This document shows positions 19,598-29,238 of a DNA stretch of 64,000 nt, piece by piece. Origin of the DNA: Acetobacter conturbans (lineage in GTDB: Bacteria; Pseudomonadota; Alphaproteobacteria; Acetobacterales; Acetobacteraceae); contig NZ_WOSY01000003.1 of assembly GCF_011516755.1 (NCBI RefSeq), positions 124,001 through 188,000 of the forward strand, given 5' to 3'. Positions within the stretch are counted from its first letter, which is position 1. Each line of letters starts with the position of its first letter. The position numbers and the translations under genes are program-made. The notes beneath the pieces were generated by a model. The model was not told the DNA's origin and made no database searches. It saw only the letters and a program-made list of their open reading frames with translations.

Positions 19598-19633
19598 AAA
19601 AGGCCGCCTCCCGGGTGGGAGACGGCCTTTTTA
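19598..19633 (-). terminator. Intrinsic terminator of the MarR-type gene
   Basis: Stem aaaggccgcctccc / gggagacggccttt with one mismatch and a short GGGT-type loop. On the minus strand it is followed by TTTTCTTTTTT, 20 nt after the stop of the regulator. Confidence 0.8.
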
Positions 19634-19652
19634 AAACAGCTCTGACGGACGT

Positions 19653-20111
19653 TCAGGCAGCGCGGCGGGTAGCGCGCACGACGCGGGTCTCTGTTTCCTT
19701 TTTGGCCACCGTGCTGGTCTCGCCCATGATGGAACGGATTTCACGGAGGTAAGCGGCGCCTTTCAGCGTGCGCTGCACCAGCACCGAGCGACGATCCAGC
19801 GGATCGACCTTGCGGCGTGCGAGATCGAGTTCACCGAGGCGGTCGAGCGCACGGGTGATGGCGGGCTTGGACACATTCAGTTCGGCTGCGAGACCACGCA
19901 CCGTGTGGCCCTCTTCCTGCAGGTAGCAGGTGAGGAAGACGGCAAGCTGACGAGCGGACAGATCCGGACCATCACGGCGCACGAGCGAGACCATCGTATC
20001 GCGGAGCGTGCCGACCAGCTTGTCAGCCGTCGCATTTGTCGGGGCCTTGCTTGCCGCCTTCGCGGCTGCTGTCGTCCGAAGAGTCGTCTTGGCCTGCGCC
20101 ATCGAAATCAT
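19653..20111 (-). CDS. MarR-family transcriptional regulator
   Basis: 152 aa. The winged helix is clear: LSARQLAVFLTCYL, the recognition region TVRGLAAELNVSKPAITRALDRL, and the wing LARRKVDPLDRRSVLVQRTLKGAAYL. An Ala/Thr/Lys-rich N-terminal tail (~35 residues) is longer than usual. The start may be at 20102 (MAQAKT) rather than 20111. No adjacent cotranscribed partner, so it likely acts elsewhere or on itself; ligand unknown. Confidence 0.88.
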   Translation of the reverse strand: MISMAQAKTTLRTTAAAKAASKAPTNATADKLVGTLRDTMVSLVRRDGPDLSARQLAVFLTCYLQEEGHTVRGLAAELNVSKPAITRALDRLGELDLARRKVDPLDRRSVLVQRTLKGAAYLREIRSIMGETSTVAKKETETRVVRATRRAA

Positions 20112-20256
20112 TCCCTGTGCTGTAAAGACAGGGAGATAACCGCCCTGCCTGCCGGTTTGTCACCGGCTGCTGCTTCATGTTGAGACGACATATAAGCCGT
20201 CCGTATCCGATTTACACCCGTAACAAATGAATAGTTGCATTGTCAGGTCGTTCTTC

Positions 20257-21669
20257 TCACGAATTTAATAAATCCGACATGCGCAGCACATGCGGGAGGG
20301 CGGCGTACATTGCCCTTAATCCTAGGATTTCTGCGCCTTCCGGCCGTCCCGGACGGGTCGAATCATTCCATGCGTAACTATCGATATGTGCCCAGCGCAC
20401 GTCAGCTCCAACAAAACGCTCAAGAAACAAAGCGGCAGTCACGGCACCTGCGAATGGTTTTGACGAGATGTTGTTCAGGTCGGCGACAGAACTCTTCAGC
20501 CAGTCACGGTATCCATCCCACAAAGGCAGCCGCCAGAGGGGATCACCGACAGTCTTTCCTGCCTCCAGCAGTGCATTCGCCACATCGTCGTCGTTTCCGA
20601 GCAGCACCGGGATATCCGGACCCAGCGCCACACGGGCCGCGCCTGTCAGGGTCGCCACATCCAGAAGGGCAGCTGGTCTGGCCTCGCTGGCCTCGGTGAG
20701 CAGGTCGGCCAGAACGAGGCGGCCTTCCGCGTCGGTGTTGCCGACCTCGACTGTCAGGCCGTTGCGCGCCCGCACGACGTCCAGCGGTCGCATTGCCGAA
20801 CCGGACACGGAATTTTCCACGCAGCCCAGCCGCACCTCGAGCCGGACGGGCAGGTTTCGCGCCATGATGAGGCGGGCCAGCGCCAGCACTGTGGCTGCGC
20901 CGCCCATGTCCTTTTTCATCCGCAGCATTCCGGAGGCTGGTTTGATGTCGTAGCCGCCGGAGTCGAAACAGACGCCCTTGCCCACCAGCGACAGCAGCGG
21001 CGAGTCTTTCTTTGCCTTCGAACCCGCCCAGTGAGCGACCACCACGCGGGGGCGACGCTCCGAGCCGTTCCCCACGTGAGCGATCAGCGGATAGGCTTCA
21101 TCAAGCGCCTTGCCCTTGATGATTTTGACCTTCGCCCCGAACGGTTCCAGCGCCTCCAGCGCCGCATCCGCCAGTTCCTCCGGTCCCATCAGGTTCGCGG
21201 GGGCGTTGATCAGGTCGCGTCCGAGCCAGATGGAGCGGGCCATTTCCAGTGCCACCGGGTCTGCTGCCTTTTCGTGCAGCTTCACCCGTGCGGGGATCGT
21301 CTTGCCCACCCTGTAGCGATAGGCGCCGAGGGCGAAGCCAAGCACGGCATCCCGTCGGCTGACATCCTCGGGGAGTTCAAGTCTCCACACTCCATCGGGC
21401 AGGGCTTTCGCCAGGCCACCGAACACGAACAGATCGTCTTTTCCTTCGGGTGGGAGACCGAGCAGGCCCGTCACCACTCCTGACGCATTGGGGACGAGCG
21501 TGAGCTGGCCCGGCTTCGCCGTGAAGCCGGTTGCGGACGCGAACTGTGCTCCGATGTCGCCCACCAGAGCCGCCAGCGTTTTCGCGCTGGCGTCGCGGAC
21601 ACCATGCACAAGGCGCACCGGTTCCTTCACGCGGCCCGTGACGATGCATTCCAGTCCCTTCGCGCTCAT
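20257..21669 (-). CDS. M17 leucyl aminopeptidase family protein
   Basis: Cytosolic di-zinc exopeptidase, 470 aa. The M17 signature NTDAEGRLVLADLL is intact, as are the metal/catalytic segments KGVCFDSGGYDIKPASGM (Lys and Asp), KKDMGGAATVLALA and LDVATLTGAARVALG. The N-terminal domain is divergent, so it belongs with the PepA/PepB-like 'leucyl aminopeptidase family' rather than being a strict PepA. Divergent from the helicase across 142 bp. Confidence 0.92.
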   Translation of the reverse strand: MSAKGLECIVTGRVKEPVRLVHGVRDASAKTLAALVGDIGAQFASATGFTAKPGQLTLVPNASGVVTGLLGLPPEGKDDLFVFGGLAKALPDGVWRLELPEDVSRRDAVLGFALGAYRYRVGKTIPARVKLHEKAADPVALEMARSIWLGRDLINAPANLMGPEELADAALEALEPFGAKVKIIKGKALDEAYPLIAHVGNGSERRPRVVVAHWAGSKAKKDSPLLSLVGKGVCFDSGGYDIKPASGMLRMKKDMGGAATVLALARLIMARNLPVRLEVRLGCVENSVSGSAMRPLDVVRARNGLTVEVGNTDAEGRLVLADLLTEASEARPAALLDVATLTGAARVALGPDIPVLLGNDDDVANALLEAGKTVGDPLWRLPLWDGYRDWLKSSVADLNNISSKPFAGAVTAALFLERFVGADVRWAHIDSYAWNDSTRPGRPEGAEILGLRAMYAALPHVLRMSDLLNS

Positions 21670-21811
21670 GCGGCTTCTCCTGATTGTTCAACGATGCAGA
21701 CAGTGGCTTGTTTATTGCTGCAAAGCTGCGCCCGAATGGGGGTGGGTGCAATATTCGCGCCGGACACGACACCCCCTTGCATTTCTCACTGAGCCATCAG
21801 ACCATGGCTGC

Positions 21812-24397
21812 ATGTCAGGGTTTCCCGCCCTTCCGCTTCCGGCCCGTGCCCCTGCGGACGCCGATGGTTCCTTCGCCATGCCTTACGGCGGCGCGGACCA
21901 TCATCTTCACGCTATTCTCGGCCCCACCAACACTGGCAAGACGCATTTCGCCATCGAGCGCATGCTGGCGCATCCATCGGGCATCATCGGCTTTCCGCTG
22001 CGTCTTCTGGCGCGGGAAAACTACGAGCGCATGGTGGCGCGGAAGGGCGCGGGCCGGGTTGGGCTGATCACCGGCGAAGAAAAGATCGTGCCGCCGGACG
22101 CGAGGTGGTTTTCCTGCACGGTGGAAGCCATGCCTGTGGACCGGCGCGTTTCGTTCCTCGCCGTCGATGAGATCCAGCTCTGTGCTGATCCGGAACGCGG
22201 CCATGTCTTCACATCGCGTCTTCTGCACGCACGCGGGACGGAGGAGACGCTCTTTCTCGGTGCGGAGACCATTGCGCCCGTGCTGAGGCGTCTGATTGGG
22301 GGCATCACCATTGATACGCGCCCGCGCCTGTCCGCCCTCACCTGCTCGGGTGCGATCCGGCTGGAGAAACTGCCTCCGCGTTCAGCCATCGTCGCTTTCT
22401 CCGCAGCCGAACTTTATGCCATCGCGGAACTGATCCGCAGCCGTCGCGGGGGCTGTGCGGTGGTGATGGGGCAGATGTCTCCGCGCACCCGCAACGCGCA
22501 GGTGGAACTCTACCAGAACCGGGAAGTGGACTATCTCGTCGCGACGGATGCCATCGGCATGGGGCTGAACATGGACATCGCCCATATCGCCTTCGCGGGG
22601 CTGTCCAAGTTCGATGGTTCGCGACGACGCCCGCTGGCTGCCGCCGAAGTTGCGCAGATCGCCGGGCGTGCGGGCCGGGGCACACGGGACGGCACGTTCG
22701 GCACGACGGGGCGATGTCCTCCGATCCCCGACAACATCATAGAGGCGGTGGAGACCCACCAGTTCGATCCGCTGGAGCGGCTGATCTGGCGCAATGACGC
22801 GCTGGATTTCTCAAGCCCTCGCGCGCTGATGGCGAGCCTGTCTCTTCCTCCGCCGATGCGGGGGCTTCAGGCGAGCGAACCGACCAGCGATGCCCTCACG
22901 CTCGCAGCCCTTCTCAATGAGCCACAGATCCTCGCAGCGGCGACCGGACGCGCGCGGACGAAGCTGTTGTGGGACGTCTGTCAGATTCCCGATTTCCGGA
23001 AGCTGGGCGAGCGGAGTCATGCGCAGCTTTGCGCACGGGTCTTCAGTTTTCTTGTTGAACAGCGTCGGTTGCCTGCTGAATGGCTGGAGGAGCAGCTTGC
23101 CCGCCATGATCGCGTCGATGGCGATGTGGACACGCTCATGCAGCGGCTGGCGGGGATTCGCATCTGGTCCTACATCGCCAACCGGGACAACTGGCTCGCG
23201 AATGCCTCGCTCTGGCGGGACCGCACGCGTGTCGTGGAAGACAAGGTTTCGGATGCCCTGCATGAGCGTCTCACTGCCCGCTTTGTCGATCGGCGCTCGG
23301 CTCATCTGATCCGGCTGCTGGAGAACGAGAGCAACGCTCCTCTGCTGTCCGCCGTCAAAGCCAGTGGCGAGGTGATTGTCGAAGGGCATGCGGTGGGACA
23401 CATGGAGGGTTTCCATCTGCGGCTTGATGGCGACCTGCCGCAATCCGACCGCGCTACCCTTGCCCGGGCCGCACGCCGCGCCATGCGCACCGAAATTCCA
23501 GCGCGGGTGCGCGCCTGCGTGACGGGGAATGACACGGTTTTCGCACTGGATCATGACACTGGTGCGATCCAGTGGGATGGCACGGTGATCGGTCGTCTAC
23601 GGGCCGGGCGCGATGCCCTGCATCCCACCATAGAGCTACAGGGTGATGATCTGCTGGATACGCGCCAACGTGAGACTGTGCGCAGTCGTCTCACCGCGTT
23701 CGTCATGCGTCATATCGAGCACGAACTGGCGCCTCTGTTTCAGGCGCAGGGTCGGGCGGCGGCCAATCCCGAGACACGGGGAGCGCTCCACGAGATGATG
23801 GAGGGCGCGGGACAGGCTCAGGCCCGTTTTCCACTGGCGAAAAAACATCCCCTTCTGCGGCTCGGCGTCCGCTGCACGCTGGGGCAGCTTTATCTTCCTG
23901 CGTTGCTGAAGCCTCGTGCGCTGAAATTCCGGGCACTCCTGCTTGCAGTCCATCAGACTCTGCCGCCGGTAATGTTGCCGCCGCCTTCCGCCGTCTCGGT
24001 CCCGATCGCCAGCTTTCCCTTTTCCCAACTCGATCAGCTCGGCTGGCCTGCCTGTGGACCGGTGCGCCTGCGCATCGACATGGCCGAACGGCTTATCCGG
24101 CTGCTTTCCACCCGCTCTCGTGAGCACGATGTTGCGCTACCAGCGGACTTCGCTCCCTGGCTCGGCACAAAGAGTGCGGACATACCAGCTATCCTGCGCT
24201 CCTTTGGGCTGCGCGTCACCGCTCCTCGCCCTCTGCCCGCCGCTATGGCTGGCCCCAGCCCTTTCTGGATGCTGGCGCAGAACCGTCCCGCCAAGGCCAG
24301 AAACGGCAGTTCAAAGCGACAATCCCTCCCTCCCCGGATGAAGGACAGTCCTTTTGCGGCGCTCTCCGTGCTCTTGCTGCGACCGCCTGCGGCGTGA
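21812..24397 (+). CDS. Suv3-like ATP-dependent RNA/DNA helicase
   Basis: 861 aa superfamily-2 helicase resembling mitochondrial Suv3. Walker A GPTNTGKT (37-44), Walker B DEIQ (119-122), motif III-V region with VATDAIGMGLNMDI and motif VI AEVAQIAGRAGRGTRDG are intact. A long C-terminal region (ARG/LEU-rich) ends in the typical SPFAAL segment. In mitochondria the family works with an RNA degradosome; the bacterial role is not settled. The start at 21812 is the first ATG giving conserved sequence; a longer frame exists but would overlap the aminopeptidase gene. Confidence 0.9.
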   Translation: MSGFPALPLPARAPADADGSFAMPYGGADHHLHAILGPTNTGKTHFAIERMLAHPSGIIGFPLRLLARENYERMVARKGAGRVGLITGEEKIVPPDARWFSCTVEAMPVDRRVSFLAVDEIQLCADPERGHVFTSRLLHARGTEETLFLGAETIAPVLRRLIGGITIDTRPRLSALTCSGAIRLEKLPPRSAIVAFSAAELYAIAELIRSRRGGCAVVMGQMSPRTRNAQVELYQNREVDYLVATDAIGMGLNMDIAHIAFAGLSKFDGSRRRPLAAAEVAQIAGRAGRGTRDGTFGTTGRCPPIPDNIIEAVETHQFDPLERLIWRNDALDFSSPRALMASLSLPPPMRGLQASEPTSDALTLAALLNEPQILAAATGRARTKLLWDVCQIPDFRKLGERSHAQLCARVFSFLVEQRRLPAEWLEEQLARHDRVDGDVDTLMQRLAGIRIWSYIANRDNWLANASLWRDRTRVVEDKVSDALHERLTARFVDRRSAHLIRLLENESNAPLLSAVKASGEVIVEGHAVGHMEGFHLRLDGDLPQSDRATLARAARRAMRTEIPARVRACVTGNDTVFALDHDTGAIQWDGTVIGRLRAGRDALHPTIELQGDDLLDTRQRETVRSRLTAFVMRHIEHELAPLFQAQGRAAANPETRGALHEMMEGAGQAQARFPLAKKHPLLRLGVRCTLGQLYLPALLKPRALKFRALLLAVHQTLPPVMLPPPSAVSVPIASFPFSQLDQLGWPACGPVRLRIDMAERLIRLLSTRSREHDVALPADFAPWLGTKSADIPAILRSFGLRVTAPRPLPAAMAGPSPFWMLAQNRPAKARNGSSKRQSLPPRMKDSPFAALSVLLLRPPAA

Positions 24398-24568
24398 ACT
24401 TCCCCGCATGGGAACCATTCCTGCGCATTGACAAGATTTCAGGCACAATGGCTTGCGTCTGCGGGAAATCCGCCGCATAGGTGCGCCTCGATTTGCGGAC
24501 CGCGTTCCGACCGTCCGCGCACACCCGGCTTTGACCCTGGGGTCAGGCCCTGACACTCGGAGATGACT

Positions 24569-24901
24569 ATGACCTACGTGGTCACTGAAAACTGCATTCG
24601 CTGCAAGTTCATGGATTGCGTGGAAGTCTGCCCGGTAGACTGCTTCTACGCTGGCGAGAATTTTCTCGTCATCAACCCAGACGAGTGCATCGACTGCGGC
24701 GTTTGCGAACCGGAATGCCCTGCCGAGGCCATCTTCCCGGACAGTGACGATCGCGCCACCGCCTGGGCCGAAATCAACTCGAAATATGCTGCGGTCTGGC
24801 CGAACATTACCCGCAAGGGTGAGGCTCCGGCTGATGCTGAAGAGTGGAAAGATAAGCCGAACAAGAAAGAACTGCTTTCCAGCGAGCCCCAGAAAGGCTG
24901 A
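24569..24901 (+). CDS. fdxA: 7Fe ferredoxin FdxA
   Basis: 110 aa electron carrier with [3Fe-4S] and [4Fe-4S] clusters. The Cys pattern is C9-x2-C12-x4-C17-x3-C21-P with C25 nearby, and a second [12 protein letters not shown] motif; the C-terminal extension ([20 protein letters not shown]) is the alphaproteobacterial FdxA type. The ATG at 24569 sits six bases after GGAG; the ATG at 24563 would overlap that site, so the later start is preferred. Confidence 0.95.
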   Translation: MTYVVTENCIRCKFMDCVEVCPVDCFYAGENFLVINPDECIDCGVCEPECPAEAIFPDSDDRATAWAEINSKYAAVWPNITRKGEAPADAEEWKDKPNKKELLSSEPQKG

Positions 24902-24927
24902 GTTCGAAAAGAGCGCTGCTTCAGAAG

Positions 24928-24959
24928 AAGGCCTGCCCTTAGGGGTGGGCCTTTTTTTT
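24928..24959 (+). terminator. Intrinsic terminator of fdxA
   Basis: An 11-bp stem (two G-U pairs) with a UUAG loop, arms aaggcctgccc and gggtgggcctt, followed by eight T. It starts 27 nt after the fdxA stop. Confidence 0.9.
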
Positions 24960-25350
24960 GGCTTGCGGGCGGTTTTATAAATACATCGTGCTTCAATGAG
25001 AGGGCTCTTTTGAAGCTGCTCCTGAAATTTCCAAGAAACGGCAATTTCTTTGGGCTGTTTTTCCGGAACTCGTGGACGAAGAAATGTGCCGCTTCTTTTG
25101 GAGTTCCGGAGAACTCGCTCTGCTTACAGTTTGTCCGGTGACGGGTCGGCTGCCTGTACGGATGGGTAGGGCAAGCGGAGAGATCTCCGGTGAAACAGCC
25201 GTTATTATCTTCCGGGCCCTAAAATAAAAGCCGCAGGTTTGAAGCTCGAACAATCATGAAACCCCAAACAAAAAGCCCCCTGCCCGACAAGCGGACAGAG
25301 GGCTTTTTGCACCTCATGCCGGAGCACCGAAGTGCCCCGGACAAAGAGTT
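24960..25350. other. Intergenic region between fdxA and cyoD
   Basis: About 390 bp between convergent genes. It contains the cyo terminator (25268-25309) and, at 25062-25110, an inverted repeat with 10-bp arms (tccggaactc / gagttccgga) plus a weaker hairpin at 25031-25053. No recognisable protein; the short frames present have no family features. Confidence 0.5.
25268..25309 (-). terminator. Intrinsic terminator of the cyo operon
   Basis: On the minus strand the arms AAAAAGCCCTCTG... and ...CAGGGGGCTTTTT pair over about 17 bp (including G-U pairs) with a tight loop, then TTTTTGTTTGG. It lies 42 nt after the cyoD stop. Confidence 0.9.
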
Positions 25351-25683
25351 TTAGCGCGACATCATATGAGCGGCTGTGTTGCCCATGATGAACAGCGTGC
25401 CAACAATGAGGATCACGACGAAACCAAGCGTGAAGAGGAACACTTTATTGTTCCACGCCTGCTCGGAGGTCGTGTTCATGTGCAGGAAGAAGACCAGGTG
25501 AACGACCACCTGAACTGCTGCCAGCGCTGCAATTGTCGTCAGCGTCGCGGAGGGTGACAGGCTATGGCCCATCACCACCATGAACGCTGCGGCGGTCAGG
25601 ATTACGGCAAGAACAAACCCGATAACGTACGAGCCTGCACTGCCGTGGCTTGAGCCCCCATGGGCTGAATGGTCAGTACTCAT
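25351..25683 (-). CDS. cyoD: Cytochrome bo3 ubiquinol oxidase subunit IV
   Basis: 110 aa, three membrane helices (YVIGFVLAVILTAAAFMVVMG, TLTTIAALAAVQVVVHLVFFLHM, KVFLFTLGFVVILIVGTLFIMGN) with the family H-x-x-FFLHM segment. Needed for assembly or stability of the oxidase. The start MSTDHSAHGG at 25683 overlaps the cyoC stop by one base (TGATG); an upstream in-frame ATG lies inside cyoC and was rejected. Called cyaD in Acetobacter literature. Confidence 0.95.
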   Translation of the reverse strand: MSTDHSAHGGSSHGSAGSYVIGFVLAVILTAAAFMVVMGHSLSPSATLTTIAALAAVQVVVHLVFFLHMNTTSEQAWNNKVFLFTLGFVVILIVGTLFIMGNTAAHMMSR

Positions 25684-26288
25684 CAGATCATGCTCGCCAG
25701 GTAGACATAGGTAAACACGCAGATCCACACGATGTCGAGGAAATGCCAGAACAGGCTCAGCATCGTGAGCTTGTTCATTGTGCGCTCATTAATCGCGGTC
25801 ACGCCCGAAAGCTGGACAATCATGACGATGATCCAGACCAGACCACAGCTGACGTGCAGACCGTGGGTTGAGACCAGAGTAAAGAACGCGGACAGGAACG
25901 CACTGCGATCCGGGCCGGCACCCTCGGCGATCATGTGGGAGAATTCCTTGAGTTCAAGGAATACGAACCCGAGGCCGAGCAGGAAAGTCACGCCCAGCCA
26001 CATCTGGACCGATTTGATCTCGCCTTTGTGGGCGGCGATCATGCCGAAGCCATAGGTGATGCTCGAAACCAGGAGGAGCGCTGTTTCCAGCGCAAGCCCC
26101 GACAGTTCGAACAACTCTTTACCCGTGGGTCCACCGGCAAACTGGTTCCGGAGGACAGCGAAGACGGCGAACAGCGATCCGAAGATGATGCAGTCCGTCA
26201 TCAGGTACACCCAGAACCCAAACACCGTCGGCAATTCGTGGTGTTCGTGTTCCGCGTGCGCGTCAGAGAGAGTTGTGTCGTGCGCCAT
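25683..26288 (-). CDS. cyoC: Cytochrome bo3 ubiquinol oxidase subunit III
   Basis: 201 aa with five membrane helices, short like quinol-oxidase subunit III proteins (cytochrome c oxidase subunit III usually has seven). Conserved parts: FGFWVYLMTDCIIFGSLFAVFAVL, the Glu in FLELKEFSHMI, and the end HGLHVSCGLVWIIVM plus SLFWHFLDIVWICVFTYVYL. The His-rich N-terminus (HAEHEHHE) is typical. The start overlaps the cyoB stop by one base (TAATG). Confidence 0.96.
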   Translation of the reverse strand: MAHDTTLSDAHAEHEHHELPTVFGFWVYLMTDCIIFGSLFAVFAVLRNQFAGGPTGKELFELSGLALETALLLVSSITYGFGMIAAHKGEIKSVQMWLGVTFLLGLGFVFLELKEFSHMIAEGAGPDRSAFLSAFFTLVSTHGLHVSCGLVWIIVMIVQLSGVTAINERTMNKLTMLSLFWHFLDIVWICVFTYVYLASMI

Positions 26289-28279
26289 TACTCAGCCGCC
26301 TGTGCCATAAGTTTGCGAGTATGCTCGTTCTCGATACGGGCAACCTCTTCGGCGGGGATGTAGTAATCGACATCCTGATTAGCGCTACGCGCAATCACGG
26401 TGGCAAAGATGCCCACAAGAGCGATCACTGCAAGCCACCAGATATACCAGATCGCAGCAAAGCCGAGCACGAAGCTGAACGCACCGACAAAGAAACCGGC
26501 AACGGTGTTCTTCGGCATGTGGATCGGCTGGTACGGACCACCTGCCTGACGCGTATCGATACCGTTCTCTTTGTCATGCATGAACGCATCGAGTTCATGA
26601 ACGTGAGGAACGATAGCGAAGTTGTACGGCGGCGGCGGTGAAGACGTTGACCACTCGAGCGAACGAGCGTTCCACGGATCACCCGTCTCATCGCGATTTT
26701 CAGCCAGCTTCATGTCACGAACCGAGACATAGAGCTGCGTAACCTGACAGACGATACCGAACATGATCATGACGGCGCCGACTTCCGCGATCAGCAGCCA
26801 CGGGTGCCACTGCGCGTTGTCGTAGTGGTTCAGACGACGCGTCATACCCTCGAAGCCGAGGACATAAAGGGGAACGAACGCGAAGTAGAAGCCAACGAAC
26901 CAGCACCAGAACGCCCGCTTGCCCCAGGCCTCGTTCAGCTTGAAGCCGAAGACCTTCGGGAACCAGAAGTTCATACCGCAGATATAGCCGAAATACACAC
27001 CGCCGATGATGACGTTATGGAAATGGGCGATGAGGAAGAGGCTGTTGTGGAGGACGAAGTCAGCAGCCGGGATTGCCATCATCACGCCGGTCATGCCGCC
27101 GATGGTGAAGGTGATCATGAAGCCGATAGCCCAGTACATCGTGGCGTGAAATTCAACGCGCCCCTTGTACATCGTGAACAGCCAGTTGAAGAGTTTAACG
27201 CCCGTGGGGATGGAGATGATCATCGTCGCGATACCAAAGAACGCGTTGACGTCAGCACCGGCACCCATGGTGAAGAAGTGATGAACCCACACGACGAACG
27301 ACAGCACCATGATGGCGCAGGTCGCGTAGACCATTGTTGCGTAACCGAACAGCGGTTTGCGGGAGAACGCCGGGACGACTTCCGAGAACACACCGAAGGC
27401 GGGGATAACGAGAATGTAGACTTCCGGATGACCCCACGCCCAAATCATATTGAGGTAGAGCATCTGATTGCCGCCACCGTCATTCGTGAAGAAGTGCATC
27501 CCGAAATAACGATCAAGGCCCAGAAGGGCGACAGCCACGGTCAGAACCGGGAAGGAGACCATGATCAGCACGGAAGAGCAGAAAGCCGTCCATGTGAACA
27601 CAGGCATCTTCATCCAGGTCATGCCCGGAGCGCGCATCTTAACGATTGTGACGAAGAAGTTCACACCCGTCAGCAGCGTTCCGACACCGGAAATCTGAAT
27701 AGCCCAGATATAGTAGTCGACACCGACACCGGGGCTGAACTGGGTTTCCGACAGCGGGGGATAAGCCAGCCAGCCGCACTGGGAGAACTCACCGATGAAC
27801 AGTGAGACATTGACCAGGGCGAAGGCGACTGCCGTCATCCAGAAGCTGAGGTTGTTCAGGAACGGGAAGGCAACGTCGCGCGCACCGATCTGAAGCGGCA
27901 CCACGAAGTTGAACAGCGCTGTCATGAACGCCATCGCCATGAAGAAGATCATGATCGTGCCGTGGGCCGAAAAGATCTGGTCATAGTGATGAGGTGGCAG
28001 ATAACCGGGGTTACCCGCGTAGGCCAGCGCAAGCTGGGTACGCATCATGATGGCGTCGGCGAAGCCGCGCACCAGGGCAAGCAGAGCGACGACGACGTAC
28101 ATCACCGCCAGACGCTTGTGGTCAACCGAAGTCAGCCACTCTTTCCAGAGGTATCCCCACTTACCGTAATAAGTGACGAGGCCAAGAACGGCGATACCCA
28201 TAACCGCGACACCGAGGAACGTGCCGACCAGGATCGGCACATCCAACGGAATATCCGCGAATGATAATCTCCCTAGCAT
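26288..28279 (-). CDS. cyoB: Cytochrome bo3 ubiquinol oxidase subunit I
   Basis: Haem-copper subunit that reduces O2 and pumps protons, 663 aa, about 15 membrane helices. Haem/CuB ligands are seen in [25 protein letters not shown] (His and the cross-linked Tyr), [11 protein letters not shown] (His pair) and [13 protein letters not shown]. Quinol-site residues Arg and Asp occur in [13 protein letters not shown], as in E. coli CyoB. Called cyaA in Acetobacter; whether the high-spin haem is o or a cannot be read from the sequence. Confidence 0.97.
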   Translation of the reverse strand: MLGRLSFADIPLDVPILVGTFLGVAVMGIAVLGLVTYYGKWGYLWKEWLTSVDHKRLAVMYVVVALLALVRGFADAIMMRTQLALAYAGNPGYLPPHHYDQIFSAHGTIMIFFMAMAFMTALFNFVVPLQIGARDVAFPFLNNLSFWMTAVAFALVNVSLFIGEFSQCGWLAYPPLSETQFSPGVGVDYYIWAIQISGVGTLLTGVNFFVTIVKMRAPGMTWMKMPVFTWTAFCSSVLIMVSFPVLTVAVALLGLDRYFGMHFFTNDGGGNQMLYLNMIWAWGHPEVYILVIPAFGVFSEVVPAFSRKPLFGYATMVYATCAIMVLSFVVWVHHFFTMGAGADVNAFFGIATMIISIPTGVKLFNWLFTMYKGRVEFHATMYWAIGFMITFTIGGMTGVMMAIPAADFVLHNSLFLIAHFHNVIIGGVYFGYICGMNFWFPKVFGFKLNEAWGKRAFWCWFVGFYFAFVPLYVLGFEGMTRRLNHYDNAQWHPWLLIAEVGAVMIMFGIVCQVTQLYVSVRDMKLAENRDETGDPWNARSLEWSTSSPPPPYNFAIVPHVHELDAFMHDKENGIDTRQAGGPYQPIHMPKNTVAGFFVGAFSFVLGFAAIWYIWWLAVIALVGIFATVIARSANQDVDYYIPAEEVARIENEHTRKLMAQAAE

Positions 28280-28285
28280 TTGATC

Positions 28286-29209
28286 CTACTCCTTCATGTT
28301 CATGTCGGACATCGCGGACTGGACGTGGATCATCTTGCCCGTGCTTTTGTCCATGACCATGCCATTATTGTACTTCGCCACGATCTCGTCGAAGAGGTTC
28401 GGCTCGACGTGAGCATAGTACTTGACCGGCTCCGCCTCGCTAGGCGCTGCCAGACGCGGATAGGTCTGGTCGTCCAGCTGATCGGATGATGAACGCACCT
28501 TCTCGACCCACGCAGCATACTGATCCTGCGGCATCGCGAGTGTGCGGAACTTCATGTCGGAGAAGCCACGACCGCTGTAGTTGGCGGACTCACCCAGATA
28601 GTCACCGGCTTCGGTCGCCATCAGGTGCAGCTGTGTCTGCATGCCGGCCATGGCGTAGATCATCGAACCGAGGCGCGGGATGAAGAAAGAATTCATCACG
28701 GCGTCGGAGGTGATCACGAAGTGAACCGGCGTGTTCACCGGAATGGCGAGCTGGTTGACCGTCGCGATACCTTCGTTCGGGTAGATGAACAGCCATTTCC
28801 AGTCGAGAGCAACAACTTCGACTTCAAGCGGCTTGGTGGTCGCTTCTGCATCAAGCGGACGATAGGGGTCCAGCGAGTGGCAGGTCTGGTAGGTGATCAC
28901 GGCAAGAAAAATGATGATCAGGGTAGGGATACCCCAGATCGCCACTTCGATCTTGTTCGAGTGGCTCCACTTGGGAAGGTATTCTGCTTCGGTATTCGAA
29001 GCGCGGTACTTCCAGGCGAAGTAGCAGACCATAATGATTGTCGGGACAACCACAATGAGCATTGCGATCGTCGATTCAACGATCAGGTGTTTCAGTTGGT
29101 CTCCCACTGGCCCTTTCGGGTCCAGGACGTCCCAGTCACATCCCGCCAGTGGAAGCACCGAAGCAAGACCAGCCAGTCTGGCTGTCCCCTTCAGGTACTT
29201 GTTTCTCAT
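28286..29209 (-). CDS. cyoA: Cytochrome bo3 ubiquinol oxidase subunit II
   Basis: 307 aa. A lipoprotein signal ends in the lipobox LAGC (Cys24), followed by two membrane helices and a periplasmic cupredoxin domain (ALDWKWLFIYPNEGIATVN, SFFIPRLGSMIYAMAGMQTQL). The CuA ligands of cytochrome c oxidases (CxxxC) are missing, showing a quinol-type enzyme. First gene of cyoABCD; it has its own GAGGGG site and its ATG overlaps the stop of a 10-codon leader frame at 29206-29238. Confidence 0.96.
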   Translation of the reverse strand: MRNKYLKGTARLAGLASVLPLAGCDWDVLDPKGPVGDQLKHLIVESTIAMLIVVVPTIIMVCYFAWKYRASNTEAEYLPKWSHSNKIEVAIWGIPTLIIIFLAVITYQTCHSLDPYRPLDAEATTKPLEVEVVALDWKWLFIYPNEGIATVNQLAIPVNTPVHFVITSDAVMNSFFIPRLGSMIYAMAGMQTQLHLMATEAGDYLGESANYSGRGFSDMKFRTLAMPQDQYAAWVEKVRSSSDQLDDQTYPRLAAPSEAEPVKYYAHVEPNLFDEIVAKYNNGMVMDKSTGKMIHVQSAMSDMNMKE

Positions 29210-29238
29210 CGTACGCCCCTCGGTTCTGACATACTCAT
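29206..29238 (-). CDS. Putative 10-codon leader ORF overlapping cyoA
   Basis: Minus-strand frame MSMSEPRGVR followed by TGA. Its ATG at 29238 stands behind a strong GGAGAGG site, and its stop overlaps the cyoA ATG (ATGA). This arrangement could couple cyoA translation to the leader. It could also be chance: it is very short and cyoA has its own ribosome binding site. Confidence 0.4.
   Translation of the reverse strand: MSMSEPRGVR

Noticed and set aside
21488-21811. N-terminal extension of the Suv3-like helicase to 21488
   Set aside because: The extra 108 codons lie inside the aminopeptidase gene on the other strand and across its promoter gap; conserved sequence starts after 21812.
24428-24456. 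TTGACA as a -35 box for fdxA
   Set aside because: No acceptable -10 hexamer at 16-18 bp spacing; kept out as unsupported.
24993-25253. 86-codon minus-strand frame between fdxA and cyo
   Set aside because: No ribosome binding site, mixed composition and no family features; inside a gap with inverted repeats.
26804-27805. 333-codon plus-strand frame inside cyoB
   Set aside because: Shadow of cyoB; His/Asp/Glu-rich composition is the mirror of the membrane protein's codons.
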